DNA from: Bacillota bacterium
GTDB taxonomy: Bacteria; Bacillota; Clostridia; Christensenellales; UMGS416
Reading direction: 5' to 3'
NCBI GenBank assembly: GCA_023410875.1
Contig: JAEYPH010000120.1
Span: 1 to 43,020, forward strand
DNA: 43,020 bases
The position numbers and the translations under genes were made by a program. Shown one piece after another: positions 25,104-32,999 of this stretch. Positions within the stretch are counted from its first letter, which is position 1. Each line of letters starts with the position of its first letter. Below the pieces are notes generated by a model. That model was given only the letters and a program-made list of their open reading frames with translations, was not told the DNA's origin and made no database searches.

Positions 25104-25149
25104 ACTATACCCATATTTGACAGTTTATCACATTCTAGGCAGAAATCAA
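25104..25149 (-). promoter_or_regulatory. Possible promoter region for the flgB operon
   Basis: The 177-bp gap between cheB and flgB is AT-rich compared with its surroundings. Two weak sigma-A-like candidates are seen on the minus strand: TTGATT (25149-25144) with 16-nt spacing to TAAACT, and a TATAGT (25109-25104) without a good -35. No sigma-28 -10 (GCCGATAT-like) and no terminator hairpin for cheB are visible. Read-through from cheR-cheB is therefore possible. Confidence 0.3.
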
Positions 25150-25235
25150 CGGGAAAACGACGAAATCTGCGTAAACTCCTCGTGAACCTGTGCATTTCAT
25201 TGTTCGCAAAAAATATAACAGCCTGTGCACAAAAC

Positions 25236-26276
25236 CTATTTCCGCGCACCGTTCAGGTATGCTTCCAGCACCCGGGGGATGTCCTCCAGCGCCGCCTGCT
25301 TGGTTACGGCTCCCATGTTCCACGCCACCATCGGCATGCCGTAGACCACGCTGGATTTCTCATCCTGGCCGATCGTATAGGCGCCGTTTCTGCGCATCTT
25401 GAGCAGCCCGCGGGCGCCGTCGGCGCCCATGCCGGTCAGCAGGATGCCCACGGCCTTTTTCTTCGCGGCGTCGGCCACGGAGTCGAACAACACGTCCACC
25501 GAGGGGCAGTGGCCGCTGACCTTTGCCTCCTCGGTCAGGCGCACGCGATAAGCCCCGCCCTGGTTGACCACGCGCAGCTGCCGGTCGCCGCCGGGGGCCA
25601 CCAGCGCTAGGCCCCGGGTGATGGCGTCGCCATCCTGGGCTTCCCGCACCTCCATGGCGCAGGAGTTGTTGAGGCGCTCGGCATACAGCCGCGTGAACAC
25701 CGGCGGCATGTGCTGCACGATGATGACGCCGGGCATGTCCCGGGGGAAGGTCTTAAGGATCGAATAAATGGCCTCGGTGCCCCCGGTGGAAGCGCCGATG
25801 GCGATCAGCGTGTCGGCCGCAGCCCCGGCCCGCATGGTGTTGTCGTCGCGGGAATCGGTGCGCTTAAGGTGCCCCACCTTGGCCGTGGAGGCGATCTTGA
25901 TCTTGACGACCATCTCCTGCACGAAGGCCTGCATGTCCCGGGGGCTCTTGGCCATGGGCTTGGTCACGAAATCCACAGCCCCGGCGCCCATGGCGTCGAA
26001 CACAGCGTTGCTCAGGGAGCTCACGACGACCACGGGCAGCGGATACTGGGGCATCAGCTGGCGCAGAAACTCGATGCCGTTCATACGCGGCATCTCCACA
26101 TCCACGGTCAGCACGTCGGGCTCCAGGTCCTGTATCATATCCCGGGCCTCAAAGGGGTCGGCAGCCTTGCCCACGACTTCGATTCCGCTGTCCTGGGAGA
26201 GCCCCTGGGCGATGTATTCGCGCATGACCAGCGAGTCGTCCACGACCAGCACACGGATTTTCTTCGGTATCGCCAT
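25236..26276 (-). CDS. cheB: Chemotaxis protein-glutamate methylesterase CheB
   Basis: This 346-aa protein has an N-terminal receiver domain (acidic pocket Asp13/Asp14, phosphoacceptor Asp59 in TVDVEMPRMNG) and a C-terminal methylesterase domain. The catalytic-triad regions are GASTGGTEA (Ser), VQHMPP (His) and GMGADGARG (Asp). It removes methyl groups from chemoreceptors when phosphorylated by CheA and may deamidate them. It follows cheR by 3 bp, so the receptor adaptation pair is one unit. cheA itself is not in the window. Confidence 0.96.
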   Translation of the reverse strand: MAIPKKIRVLVVDDSLVMREYIAQGLSQDSGIEVVGKAADPFEARDMIQDLEPDVLTVDVEMPRMNGIEFLRQLMPQYPLPVVVVSSLSNAVFDAMGAGAVDFVTKPMAKSPRDMQAFVQEMVVKIKIASTAKVGHLKRTDSRDDNTMRAGAAADTLIAIGASTGGTEAIYSILKTFPRDMPGVIIVQHMPPVFTRLYAERLNNSCAMEVREAQDGDAITRGLALVAPGGDRQLRVVNQGGAYRVRLTEEAKVSGHCPSVDVLFDSVADAAKKKAVGILLTGMGADGARGLLKMRRNGAYTIGQDEKSSVVYGMPMVAWNMGAVTKQAALEDIPRVLEAYLNGARK

Positions 26277-26279
26277 GGC

Positions 26280-27092
26280 CTACCCCTTTCTGAACACCGA
26301 CGGCATCACATACTGCCAGGGGGCGTCCTCGCGGTTGATGGACTCGGACTGCCCCACGAACAGATAGCCGCCGGGCTCGGTGTGCTTGTAGAACTTCTGT
26401 ATGAGCTTGGCCTTGGTCGGGCGGTCAAAGTAGATCATCACGTTGCGGCAGAAGATCACATGGAACTTTTTCTGAAACGGGAAGGTTTCCTCCATCAGGT
26501 TGAATATACGGAAGATGACCTCGTCGCGCAGCGCGGGCTTCACCTGGAAGGCGCCGTCGCCCTGGCGGGAGAAATAGCGCCGGACCCATTCGGGGGGCAC
26601 CTTGGAGAGCGCCTCTTCTTCATAGACGCCACGGCGCGCCGCCTCCAGCGCCTTGTTGGAGATATCGGTGGCCAGCACCTTCTTGTCCCAGCGGGCGCCG
26701 TCCAGCCGGAAGAAGTCATTGAGCAGCATGGCCAGCGTATAAGGTTCCTCGCCGGTGGAGCACCCCGCGCTCCATATGCGCAAATCACCGTCGGGGATGC
26801 GCTCCTGCATTTCCGGCAGCACATGGCCGCGCAGATATTCAAAATGCTCCCACTCCCGCAGGAAATAGGAAAAGTTCGTCGTCAGAAAGTTCAGCAGCTG
26901 CGACATCTCCGGGCCGCTGGGATCGCTGTAGATGGGCTCGAGGTAATCCGAAAAACTCACAAATCCCCGATCGGTCAGGTATTTATTCAGCCGGCCCTCG
27001 ATCAACGTACGCTTCTGCGTCAGGTTGATGCCGAAGCTGGTCTTGAGAAAGCCTGTAAGCCGAATGAACTCGGCGTCGGTCAGGCTGAGCAT
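26280..27092 (-). CDS. cheR: Chemotaxis protein methyltransferase CheR
   Basis: This 270-aa protein has an all-helical N-terminal CheR domain (TDAEFIRLTGFLKTSFGINL) and a SAM-dependent C-terminal domain with motif I WSAGCSTGEEPYTLAML. The VIFCRNVMIYFD motif and NREDAPWQYV tail follow. It methylates receptor glutamates using S-adenosylmethionine. I start at the ATG at 27092, seven nt after GGAG; a GTG two codons upstream overlaps that site. No clear promoter was recognised in the roughly 95 bp between the terminator at 27188 and this start. Confidence 0.96.
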   Translation of the reverse strand: MLSLTDAEFIRLTGFLKTSFGINLTQKRTLIEGRLNKYLTDRGFVSFSDYLEPIYSDPSGPEMSQLLNFLTTNFSYFLREWEHFEYLRGHVLPEMQERIPDGDLRIWSAGCSTGEEPYTLAMLLNDFFRLDGARWDKKVLATDISNKALEAARRGVYEEEALSKVPPEWVRRYFSRQGDGAFQVKPALRDEVIFRIFNLMEETFPFQKKFHVIFCRNVMIYFDRPTKAKLIQKFYKHTEPGGYLFVGQSESINREDAPWQYVMPSVFRKG

Positions 27093-27187
27093 GGGCACAC
27101 TCCTTCTAATGAGCTAATATATATAAACCACGGAGTGCAGCCCGCTAATCATCCTTATAGAACCACTTATCTAACCGCCATTTTACC

Positions 27188-27222
27188 AAAAAGGGCCCTT
27201 CGCCAAGGCGAAGAGCCAAAAA
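27188..27222 (-). terminator. Terminator after the PHP-domain gene
   Basis: A GC-rich hairpin (27194-27217) has a roughly 10-bp stem including one G-U pair, built on CTTCGCC/GGCGAAG, with a very tight loop. On the minus strand it is followed by CTTTTTGG. The A-run on the other side makes it symmetrical, but no plus-strand gene needs it. It ends the S41-PHP unit and isolates cheR. Confidence 0.85.
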
Positions 27223-27237
27223 TCGATGCAAGAAGGT

Positions 27238-28500
27238 TTACAGGGAACGCCCCTTATCGGCAAACGCCTTCACTCGCCCAGCGATATCCGGCCAGCGGGC
27301 GATGGACGCAGCAGAGAACAGGCCTTGTTGGGGGTCGGCGTCGCTCAGGCGCTCGTGGGCGATCAGCGCCCACGTGGCGTCGATCAGGTTGGCAAAGGCT
27401 GGGTCGCGCAGCGCCTCACACAGGAAGCTCTGGCGAGGAGAATTGATGTCCTCGCCGCTGACCTGGAAGAACCCGTACCGGTTGCATAGCGTCCGCAATC
27501 GAGTCAGCTGTGACTGGGTGTTGCGGGTGGGCATGTAGGTCACGGCCCGGAAGCCCAGGTCCGCAATGAAACCCATGAGCTCGTCCAGGAAGCCGTCCTC
27601 GAAGGCCTGGGCGCGTTTGTCGCCGGTGACGCTGTCCCCAACATCGCCCAGATAGGCATAGGTGGAAACAGACCCCGTACGCTCGGCCAACGAGAGCACA
27701 TCCCGCACCGGCGGGCACTCCTCGTCGGCGTCCACATAGAACCTGGGCACCAGTTGGCTCTTGAACAGGCCCAGCAGGTCGTAATCGTAGTACGGATTGT
27801 CCGCGTCAGCCAGCTGGGCGCGCAGCTTGCCGCCCACGGCCAGCGCCATGGGGCCTTCCACAAAGGCCAGCAGCTCGGGCCCGCGGCCAAAACGCGCCGC
27901 CAGCGCCCGTGCCAGCGCCATGGTCAGGTGGCGCTCGGTCACGGCGCCGCCATCGGCCCATTGCGAAAGCGGCAGCACGTCGCGGTCAAAATCCAGCGCC
28001 ACACCCACGCCGCTCAGCAGCGCGTTCATGCCGCACACCATGGCGCGGTTGCGGCGGTTGCGGGCCTCTCGATAGGGCGCGAAGAACGCCTGTACTTCGG
28101 CAAAAGACCGCCGGGGCACGCCGTGCAGCGACATGTAGACGATGCCATTCTGATCCGGGTTGTTGATGCGCCGCTCAAAAAACGGAGACTCCTTGAAGCT
28201 CACGCGGCACTCCAGCCCGCAGGTCACCCCCATGCCCAGGATGCGTCCGGCCTGCAGGAACTCCTCTGCGCCGGCGATGGAATCATGGTCCATGATGCCG
28301 GCGGTTATGAGGCCGCTCTGCCGGGCGCGCCACAGCGCCATGGCCGGCGAATAGGGCGAGAAGGAATAGGTCGTATGGATATGGTTGTTGACATTTGTGG
28401 CTTCGCCACCTTTTATTGGAGTCTTTTGTGCCAATGCTTCCAATGCGGCCAAGCGCTCCTCTTTTGTGCCGGCGTTCAGTTGGCGTTCCAGGTCGATCAT
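27238..28500 (-). CDS. PHP-domain metal-dependent hydrolase-like protein
   Basis: This 420-aa protein has metal-binding motifs of the PHP superfamily: NNHIHTTYSF (HxH, near residue 40), IMDHDSIAG and GLECRVSF. The rest matches no family I can name. PHP enzymes are usually phosphoesterases, for example histidinol phosphatases, polymerase-associated domains and nucleotide phosphatases; substrate here is unknown. The start at 28500 follows a GGGGGAGAG site; the frame's extension to 28590 runs into the protease gene. It is 26 bp after the S41 protease stop and likely co-transcribed with it. A shared palindrome lies in frame near codon 30. Confidence 0.7.
   Translation of the reverse strand: MIDLERQLNAGTKEERLAALEALAQKTPIKGGEATNVNNHIHTTYSFSPYSPAMALWRARQSGLITAGIMDHDSIAGAEEFLQAGRILGMGVTCGLECRVSFKESPFFERRINNPDQNGIVYMSLHGVPRRSFAEVQAFFAPYREARNRRNRAMVCGMNALLSGVGVALDFDRDVLPLSQWADGGAVTERHLTMALARALAARFGRGPELLAFVEGPMALAVGGKLRAQLADADNPYYDYDLLGLFKSQLVPRFYVDADEECPPVRDVLSLAERTGSVSTYAYLGDVGDSVTGDKRAQAFEDGFLDELMGFIADLGFRAVTYMPTRNTQSQLTRLRTLCNRYGFFQVSGEDINSPRQSFLCEALRDPAFANLIDATWALIAHERLSDADPQQGLFSAASIARWPDIAGRVKAFADKGRSL
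28397..28416. repeat. In-frame palindrome copy A
   Basis: A 13-nt perfect palindrome GTGGC-TTC-GCCAC (28397-28409) plus 7 flanking nt is identical at 19 of 20 positions to 38036-38055, inside the unrelated GH2 gene. In the PHP gene it encodes part of IKGGEATN. Confidence 0.8.
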
Positions 28501-28526
28501 GCTCTCTCCCCCGTAAAGTCTCGTCG

Positions 28527-29759
28527 TTATTGCGCCATCTTGCGGATCTCTTCCAGCGCGCGGGTATATTGGTTGTCCTGCTCGGTGCACAGCAGATCGG
28601 GGTTGTCCACGACAGCCTGATCCAGCACAACCTCGATGTCGGGTTTGATGCCGACCTTGTGGGGGCTGCGGCCGCCGCCGGTCAGGTATTTGTCGGCGGT
28701 GTAGCGCAGCGCTGCGCCGTCTTCAAACACCTTGAAGCTCTGAGCAATGCCCTTGCCATAGGTCGTTACGCCGACCAGCGTGCCAACCTTATAGTCCTGT
28801 ATGCCGCCGCACAGCAGCTCCGACGCGCTGGCGCTGTATTCGTTGACCAGCACGACCATCGGTATGTTCAGATAGCTGGCCTTGGAATCGATCTGCTGCT
28901 CCACCTCGCCGGCGCGGTTGACCATCTGTATGATGGGGCCCTTGGGGAACAACTCGTCGGCGATGGGCGACACAACGTCCAGGCTGCCGCCGGGGTTGTA
29001 GCGCAGGTCCAGCACCAGGCCCTTCATGCCCTGGCCCTTGAGATCCCGGATCGCCTGGTCGAAGAGCTCCGCCGCGTTGCCGTTGAATTCCAGTATCTTG
29101 ATGTAGCCGATGCCGCTGTCCAACATCTTCCACTCGGTTCGGTTCACGACGACCTCGGCGCGGGTGAAGGTCAACTCCACGGTCTCTTCGTCGCCGCGCA
29201 GCACCACCACGCGCACCTGGGTGCCGGCCTCGCCGCGCACCAGCTTTACCACGGCATCCAGTTCCAGGCCGGCCACGTCGGTGTCGTCCACCTTGACGAT
29301 CTTATCTCCCACGCGCATGCCGCCCTTCTCGGCCGGCGAGCCCTTGTAAACGTTGACGGCGGTGATCAGTTTATCCTTGGCGTCCACATTGACGCTGACG
29401 CCGATACCGACATACTTGCCCTCTTCCTGGCGGTTGAACTCCGCCCACTCCTCGGGCGTGAAGTAGGTGGAGTAATCGTCGCCGGAATTGCCGGCCATGC
29501 CCTTGGCAGCGCCATCCACCAGCGTCTGATCGGTCACGTCCTCCAGCGCGTCGCCGTGATAGATCGCACGGATCTCGTCCAGGCGGGAGTAGTTCACGCC
29601 GGCGCCGTTGGCCGGCGTCGCCGTGGCGCCCGGCCCTTTAAGCTGGCCGGAGCCCAGCAGCAGGGCGTAGCCACCCACGCCGGTCAGGGCCACGCCGGCG
29701 GCAAAGGTTACAACGCAGAGGACAACGCTTACGATGATGGCTGTGCTTTTCTTGACCAT
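28527..29759 (-). CDS. S41-family carboxyl-terminal processing protease (CtpA/CtpB-like)
   Basis: This 410-aa protein has an N-terminal membrane anchor or signal (about residues 7-35) and a PDZ domain (about 100-200, containing VYKGSPAEKGGMRVGDKIVK). The peptidase domain includes LDLRYNPGGSLDVV, the nucleophile region NEYSASASELLCGG and the catalytic Lys region TYGKGIAQ. Family members cleave C-terminal regions of extracytoplasmic proteins. It has an AGGA site 8 nt from the ATG and a TATAAT 36 bp upstream. The substrate cannot be told from sequence. Confidence 0.92.
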   Translation of the reverse strand: MVKKSTAIIVSVVLCVVTFAAGVALTGVGGYALLLGSGQLKGPGATATPANGAGVNYSRLDEIRAIYHGDALEDVTDQTLVDGAAKGMAGNSGDDYSTYFTPEEWAEFNRQEEGKYVGIGVSVNVDAKDKLITAVNVYKGSPAEKGGMRVGDKIVKVDDTDVAGLELDAVVKLVRGEAGTQVRVVVLRGDEETVELTFTRAEVVVNRTEWKMLDSGIGYIKILEFNGNAAELFDQAIRDLKGQGMKGLVLDLRYNPGGSLDVVSPIADELFPKGPIIQMVNRAGEVEQQIDSKASYLNIPMVVLVNEYSASASELLCGGIQDYKVGTLVGVTTYGKGIAQSFKVFEDGAALRYTADKYLTGGGRSPHKVGIKPDIEVVLDQAVVDNPDLLCTEQDNQYTRALEEIRKMAQ

Positions 29760-29794
29760 ATGGGAAATCCTGCCTTCTTACGTACAATGAATCC

Positions 29795-29800
29795 ATTATA
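29795..29800 (-). promoter_or_regulatory. Probable -10 box of the S41 protease promoter
   Basis: A perfect TATAAT lies on the minus strand 36 bp before the protease start and just beyond the leuB terminator. The -35 would fall inside the terminator stem and is poor, so strength is uncertain. Confidence 0.5.
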
Positions 29801-29840
29801 CTACAAAAGGCTTTGCTGTACATAAACCAGCAAAGCCTTT
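29801..29840 (-). terminator. Terminator of the leu operon
   Basis: A perfect 13-bp stem (29806-29818 with 29828-29840) with a 9-nt loop is followed on the minus strand by TTTTGT. It lies 48 bp after the leuB stop and ends the leuA-cimA-leuC-leuD-leuB unit. Confidence 0.9.
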
Positions 29841-29888
29841 GCAGACTGTTTATAGATTGTTCACTTTCCTGTCGTTTACCCGCGCTTT

Positions 29889-30968
29889 TTATGATTTCCG
29901 GGAAATATTCGCCGCCACCAGCGCGCCCATCTCCGTGGTGCCGACGGTTTTCTCGCCCTTTCGGGCGATGTCGCCGGTGCGGTGGCCGGCGGCCAGCGTG
30001 GCCTTCACGGCGTCTTCCACGGCACAGGCCTCGGCCTGTAGGCCGAAGCTGTGGCGCAGCAGCATGGCCGCCGAAAGGATGGCTGCCAGCGGGTTGGCCT
30101 TGTTCTGCCCGGCGATGTCCGGCGCGGAGCCGTGCACGGGCTCGTAGAGGCCCACGCCGCCGCCTAGGCTGGCGGAGCTTAAAAGGCCGATGGAGCCGGT
30201 GATCACGGCGGCGATGTCGCTCAGGATGTCGCCGAACGTGTTCTCGGTCACGATGACGTCGAACTGGCTGGGCCGGGTGACCAGCTGCATGGCGGCGTTG
30301 TCCACATACAGGTGGTCCAGCGCCACATCGGGATAGTCGGCGGCCACGCGCTCCACGGTGCGCCGCCACAGCCGCGAGGTCTCGAGGATGTTGGCCTTGT
30401 CCACCGATGTCACATGCCGCTTGCGGACGCGGGCGGCATCGAAGGCCCGGCGAGCCACACGCTCCACCTCGAAGTCCGAATACACCATCGTATCATAGGC
30501 GCTCTCGCCGTTCTGGTCGGCGGTGTGGCCCTTGGCGCCGTAATACAGCCCGCCGGTTAATTCGCGCACAACCAGCACGTCCAGCCCGCTGGCCACCAGG
30601 TCCGCCCGCAGGGGGCACGCCGCGGCCAGCTCCGGGAACAACACCGCCGGGCGCAGGTTGGCGAACACGGCCAGGCCCTGGCGCAGGCCCAGCAGCGCCT
30701 TCTCCGGGCGCTGCTCGCCGCCCAGATGGTCCCACTTGGGGCCGCCCACGGCCCCCAGCAGCACAGCGTCGCTGGCCTTGCACGCTTCCAGCGTGTCGGC
30801 GGGCAGCGGCGTGCCGAATTCATCGATGGCGCAGCCGCCGGCCGGCAGCGTCTGATATTCAAAGCGGTGGCCAAAGCGCGCCGCCACGGCGTCCAGCGCC
30901 GCCACGGCCTGCTCGGTCACGTCCGGGCCGATGCCGTCGCCGGGGACCAGGGCTATTTTTGCGTTCAT
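29889..30968 (-). CDS. leuB: 3-isopropylmalate dehydrogenase LeuB
   Basis: This 359-aa protein is of the isocitrate/isopropylmalate dehydrogenase family, with N-terminal IALVPGDGIGPDVTEQAV. The substrate-binding Arg/Tyr region includes VRELTGGLYYG, and the metal/NAD region has ENTFGDILSDIAAVITGSIG and EPVHGSAPDIAG. It oxidises 3-isopropylmalate to 2-oxoisocaproate and can also act on 3-methylmalate in the citramalate route. I start at the ATG at 30968; the GTG at 30980 overlaps the GGAGG site. The 277-bp gap to leuD carries two repeat elements. Confidence 0.96.
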   Translation of the reverse strand: MNAKIALVPGDGIGPDVTEQAVAALDAVAARFGHRFEYQTLPAGGCAIDEFGTPLPADTLEACKASDAVLLGAVGGPKWDHLGGEQRPEKALLGLRQGLAVFANLRPAVLFPELAAACPLRADLVASGLDVLVVRELTGGLYYGAKGHTADQNGESAYDTMVYSDFEVERVARRAFDAARVRKRHVTSVDKANILETSRLWRRTVERVAADYPDVALDHLYVDNAAMQLVTRPSQFDVIVTENTFGDILSDIAAVITGSIGLLSSASLGGGVGLYEPVHGSAPDIAGQNKANPLAAILSAAMLLRHSFGLQAEACAVEDAVKATLAAGHRTGDIARKGEKTVGTTEMGALVAANISRKS

Positions 30969-31011
30969 GAGGACCTCCACGTTTGTGTAATCTTCCGGGT
31001 TCTACCCGGCT

Positions 31012-31100
31012 CTGTCATTCAGAGGGCGCATGGCGCCCGATGAATCCCCTGTTCACGGCGTTGCTCCTCGGGGGATTCCTCGCTACGCTCGGAATGACAG
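31012..31100. repeat. 89-bp REP/MITE-like element, copy 1
   Basis: The element is bounded by the inverted ends CTGTCATTC and GAATGACAG. Inside are a GGGCGC-ATG-GCGCCC hairpin and a second inverted pair GAATCCCC/GGGGATTC. It has no coding capacity. A second copy of exactly the same length lies 113 bp further on. Confidence 0.85.
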
Positions 31101-31124
31101 CGGGCTTTATAGCGATACCCGGCT

Positions 31125-31213
31125 CTGTCATTCAGAGGGCGCATGGCGCCCGAAGAATCCCCTTGTTCACGACGTTACTCTCAGGGGATTCCTCGCTGCA
31201 CTCGGAATGACAG
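31125..31213. repeat. 89-bp REP/MITE-like element, copy 2
   Basis: Same ends and internal hairpins as 31012-31100, with scattered substitutions, in the same orientation. Similarity extends about 8 bp left of the inverted end (ACCCGGCT). Both copies lie in the leuD-leuB gap and would be transcribed in the leu mRNA. Confidence 0.85.
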
Positions 31214-31229
31214 CGCGGGTTGCGGCGTC

Positions 31230-31246
31230 AGCCGTATTCTACGGCT
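31230..31246. repeat. Short palindrome at the leuD end
   Basis: A perfect 7-bp stem AGCCGTA-TTC-TACGGCT touches the leuD stop codon. It shares the TTC (minus GAA) triloop of the palindromes at 2169, 28397 and 38036. There is no T-run, so it is not an obvious terminator; it may stabilise mRNA ends. Confidence 0.6.
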
Positions 31247-31730
31247 ACCCCTGCTTAATATAATTGATCAACCCATCCGCCGCAATCAGCTTCTGCAAAA
31301 ACGGCGGGAAAGGCTGTGCCTGGAAGACCGCGCCGGTTGTCCGGTTCGTGATGACGCCGGAGTCGAAATCCACGGCCACTGCGTCACCAGCTGACAGGCC
31401 CTCCACGGCCTCGGGGCATTCCAAAATAGGCAGGCCGATGTTGATGGCGTTGCGGAAGAAGATGCGCGCGTAGCTGCGGGCGATGACGCAGGATACGCCG
31501 CTGGCCTTGATGGCGATGGGCGCGTGCTCCCGGGAGGAGCCGCAGCCGAAGTTCTCTCCGCCGACGATGACATCGCCGGGCTGCACGTTCTTCACGAAAC
31601 CCGCGTCGATGTCCTCCATGCAGTGGGCCGCCAGATGGGCGGCGTCAGAGGCGTTCAGGTAGCGGGCGGGGATGATGACATCGGTGTCCACGTTGTCGCC
31701 GTATTTGAAAACCTTGCCCTGCGCGTTCAT
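31245..31730 (-). CDS. leuD: 3-isopropylmalate dehydratase small subunit LeuD
   Basis: This 161-aa protein has the N-terminal KYGDNVDTDVIIPARYLN motif and GGENFGCGSSREHAPIAI, diagnostic for the aconitase-family small subunit (swivel domain). It pairs with LeuC to isomerise isopropylmalate, and citraconate/citramalate in the isoleucine branch. It starts one base after the leuC stop; the longer frame to 31940 is noise inside leuC. Length is normal for the short, separate-subunit type. Confidence 0.96.
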   Translation of the reverse strand: MNAQGKVFKYGDNVDTDVIIPARYLNASDAAHLAAHCMEDIDAGFVKNVQPGDVIVGGENFGCGSSREHAPIAIKASGVSCVIARSYARIFFRNAINIGLPILECPEAVEGLSAGDAVAVDFDSGVITNRTTGAVFQAQPFPPFLQKLIAADGLINYIKQG

Positions 31731-31731
31731 G

Positions 31732-32997
31732 TCAGCCCTCCAATTCTTGCGGAGATGCGATGCGGCCCAGTATGGCGCTGGCGGCGGCCACCGCCGGCCC
31801 AGCCAGATACACCTCGGAGGTCGGGTGCCCCATGCGGCCCACGAAGTTGCGGTTGGTCGTGGCCACGGCGCGCTCCCCGGCGGCCAGTATGCCCATATGC
31901 CCGCCCAGGCACGGCCCGCATGTGGGCGTGCTGACGGCACAACCGGATTCTATGAAGGTCTCCAGCAGGCCGGCTTTCATGGCTTCCAGATAAATCTGCT
32001 GCGTGGCCGGGATGATGATCGTGCGCACCCGGCGGTCCACCTTGCGGCCTTTGAAGAGCTTGGCCGCGATCTCCAGATCGCTGAAACGGCCGTTGGTGCA
32101 GCTGCCGATGACGACCTGATCGATGGCAACGTCGCCGGATTGCTCCACCGGACGCGTGTTCTCCGGCAGATGCGGGAAGGCCACCGTCAGCGGGATGTCG
32201 CCCAGGTCGATGTCGAAGCTCTGGGCATATTCTGCGTCGGCGTCGGCCTCATACACGGTGCCGAGGCGCTTGGCGCGGCCCTGCAGATACGCCCGCGTCT
32301 GCTCGTCCACCGGGAAGATGCCGTTCTTCGCGCCGCACTCGATGGCCATGTTGGCCACGGTGAAGCGGTCGTCCATCGTCAGCGCCGCCACGCCGGGGCC
32401 CTGGAACTCCATGGACTTGTACAGCGCGCCGTCCACGCCTAGCATGCCGATCAGGTGCAGGATCAAGTCTTTGCCGCCGACCCACGGCGCAAAGCTGCCC
32501 GTCAGGTGAAAGCGGATGGCCCCGGGCACCTTGAACCACGCCTTGCCCGTGGCCATGGCGGCGGCCATGTCGGTGCTGCCCACGCCGGTGGAGAAGGCCC
32601 CCAGCGCGCCGTAGGTGCACGTGTGGCTGTCGGCGCCGATGATGCAGTCGCCGGGGCTCACGAGGCCCTGCTCGGGCAGCAGCGCGTGCTCCACGCCCAT
32701 CTGGCCCAGCTCAAAGTAGTTCGTGATGTCGTGCTGGCGGGAGAAGTCCCGCAGGCACTTGCACTGCTCGGCGGCCTTGATGTCCTTGTTGGGGCTGAAG
32801 TGGTCCGGCACCAGAGCGACCTTGTCCCGGTCAAAGACCTGGGTGGCCCCCATGCGGCGAAATTCCTCTATGGCGATGGGCGCGGTGATGTCGTTGCCCA
32901 GCACCATATCCAGCCCGCTCTCGATGAACTGCCCCGCCTCCACGCTCTCTAACCCCGCGTGGGCAGCCAGAATTTTCTGTGTCATTGTCATGCCCAT
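31732..32997 (-). CDS. leuC: 3-isopropylmalate dehydratase large subunit LeuC
   Basis: This 421-aa aconitase-fold protein has the [4Fe-4S] ligands in GSCTNG and TCGPCLGGHMG plus an earlier Cys in GADSHTCTYGALG. Active-site segments include DHFSPNKD. It forms the LeuCD dehydratase. Its length and sequence fit the archaeal/Clostridia-type LeuC (about 420 aa) rather than the 466-aa enterobacterial type. It starts 2 bp after the cimA stop behind a GGAGGGC site. Confidence 0.96.
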   Translation of the reverse strand: MGMTMTQKILAAHAGLESVEAGQFIESGLDMVLGNDITAPIAIEEFRRMGATQVFDRDKVALVPDHFSPNKDIKAAEQCKCLRDFSRQHDITNYFELGQMGVEHALLPEQGLVSPGDCIIGADSHTCTYGALGAFSTGVGSTDMAAAMATGKAWFKVPGAIRFHLTGSFAPWVGGKDLILHLIGMLGVDGALYKSMEFQGPGVAALTMDDRFTVANMAIECGAKNGIFPVDEQTRAYLQGRAKRLGTVYEADADAEYAQSFDIDLGDIPLTVAFPHLPENTRPVEQSGDVAIDQVVIGSCTNGRFSDLEIAAKLFKGRKVDRRVRTIIIPATQQIYLEAMKAGLLETFIESGCAVSTPTCGPCLGGHMGILAAGERAVATTNRNFVGRMGHPTSEVYLAGPAVAAASAILGRIASPQELEG

Positions 32998-32999
32998 GT

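Noticed and set aside
27093..27187. Sigma-28 promoter for cheR
   Set aside because: A GATAA-like string and a TAAA exist but at the wrong spacing and without the GCCGAT core.
31731..31940. Long N-terminal extension of LeuD
   Set aside because: It overlaps leuC out of frame; the standard LeuD start lies at 31730, one base after the leuC stop.
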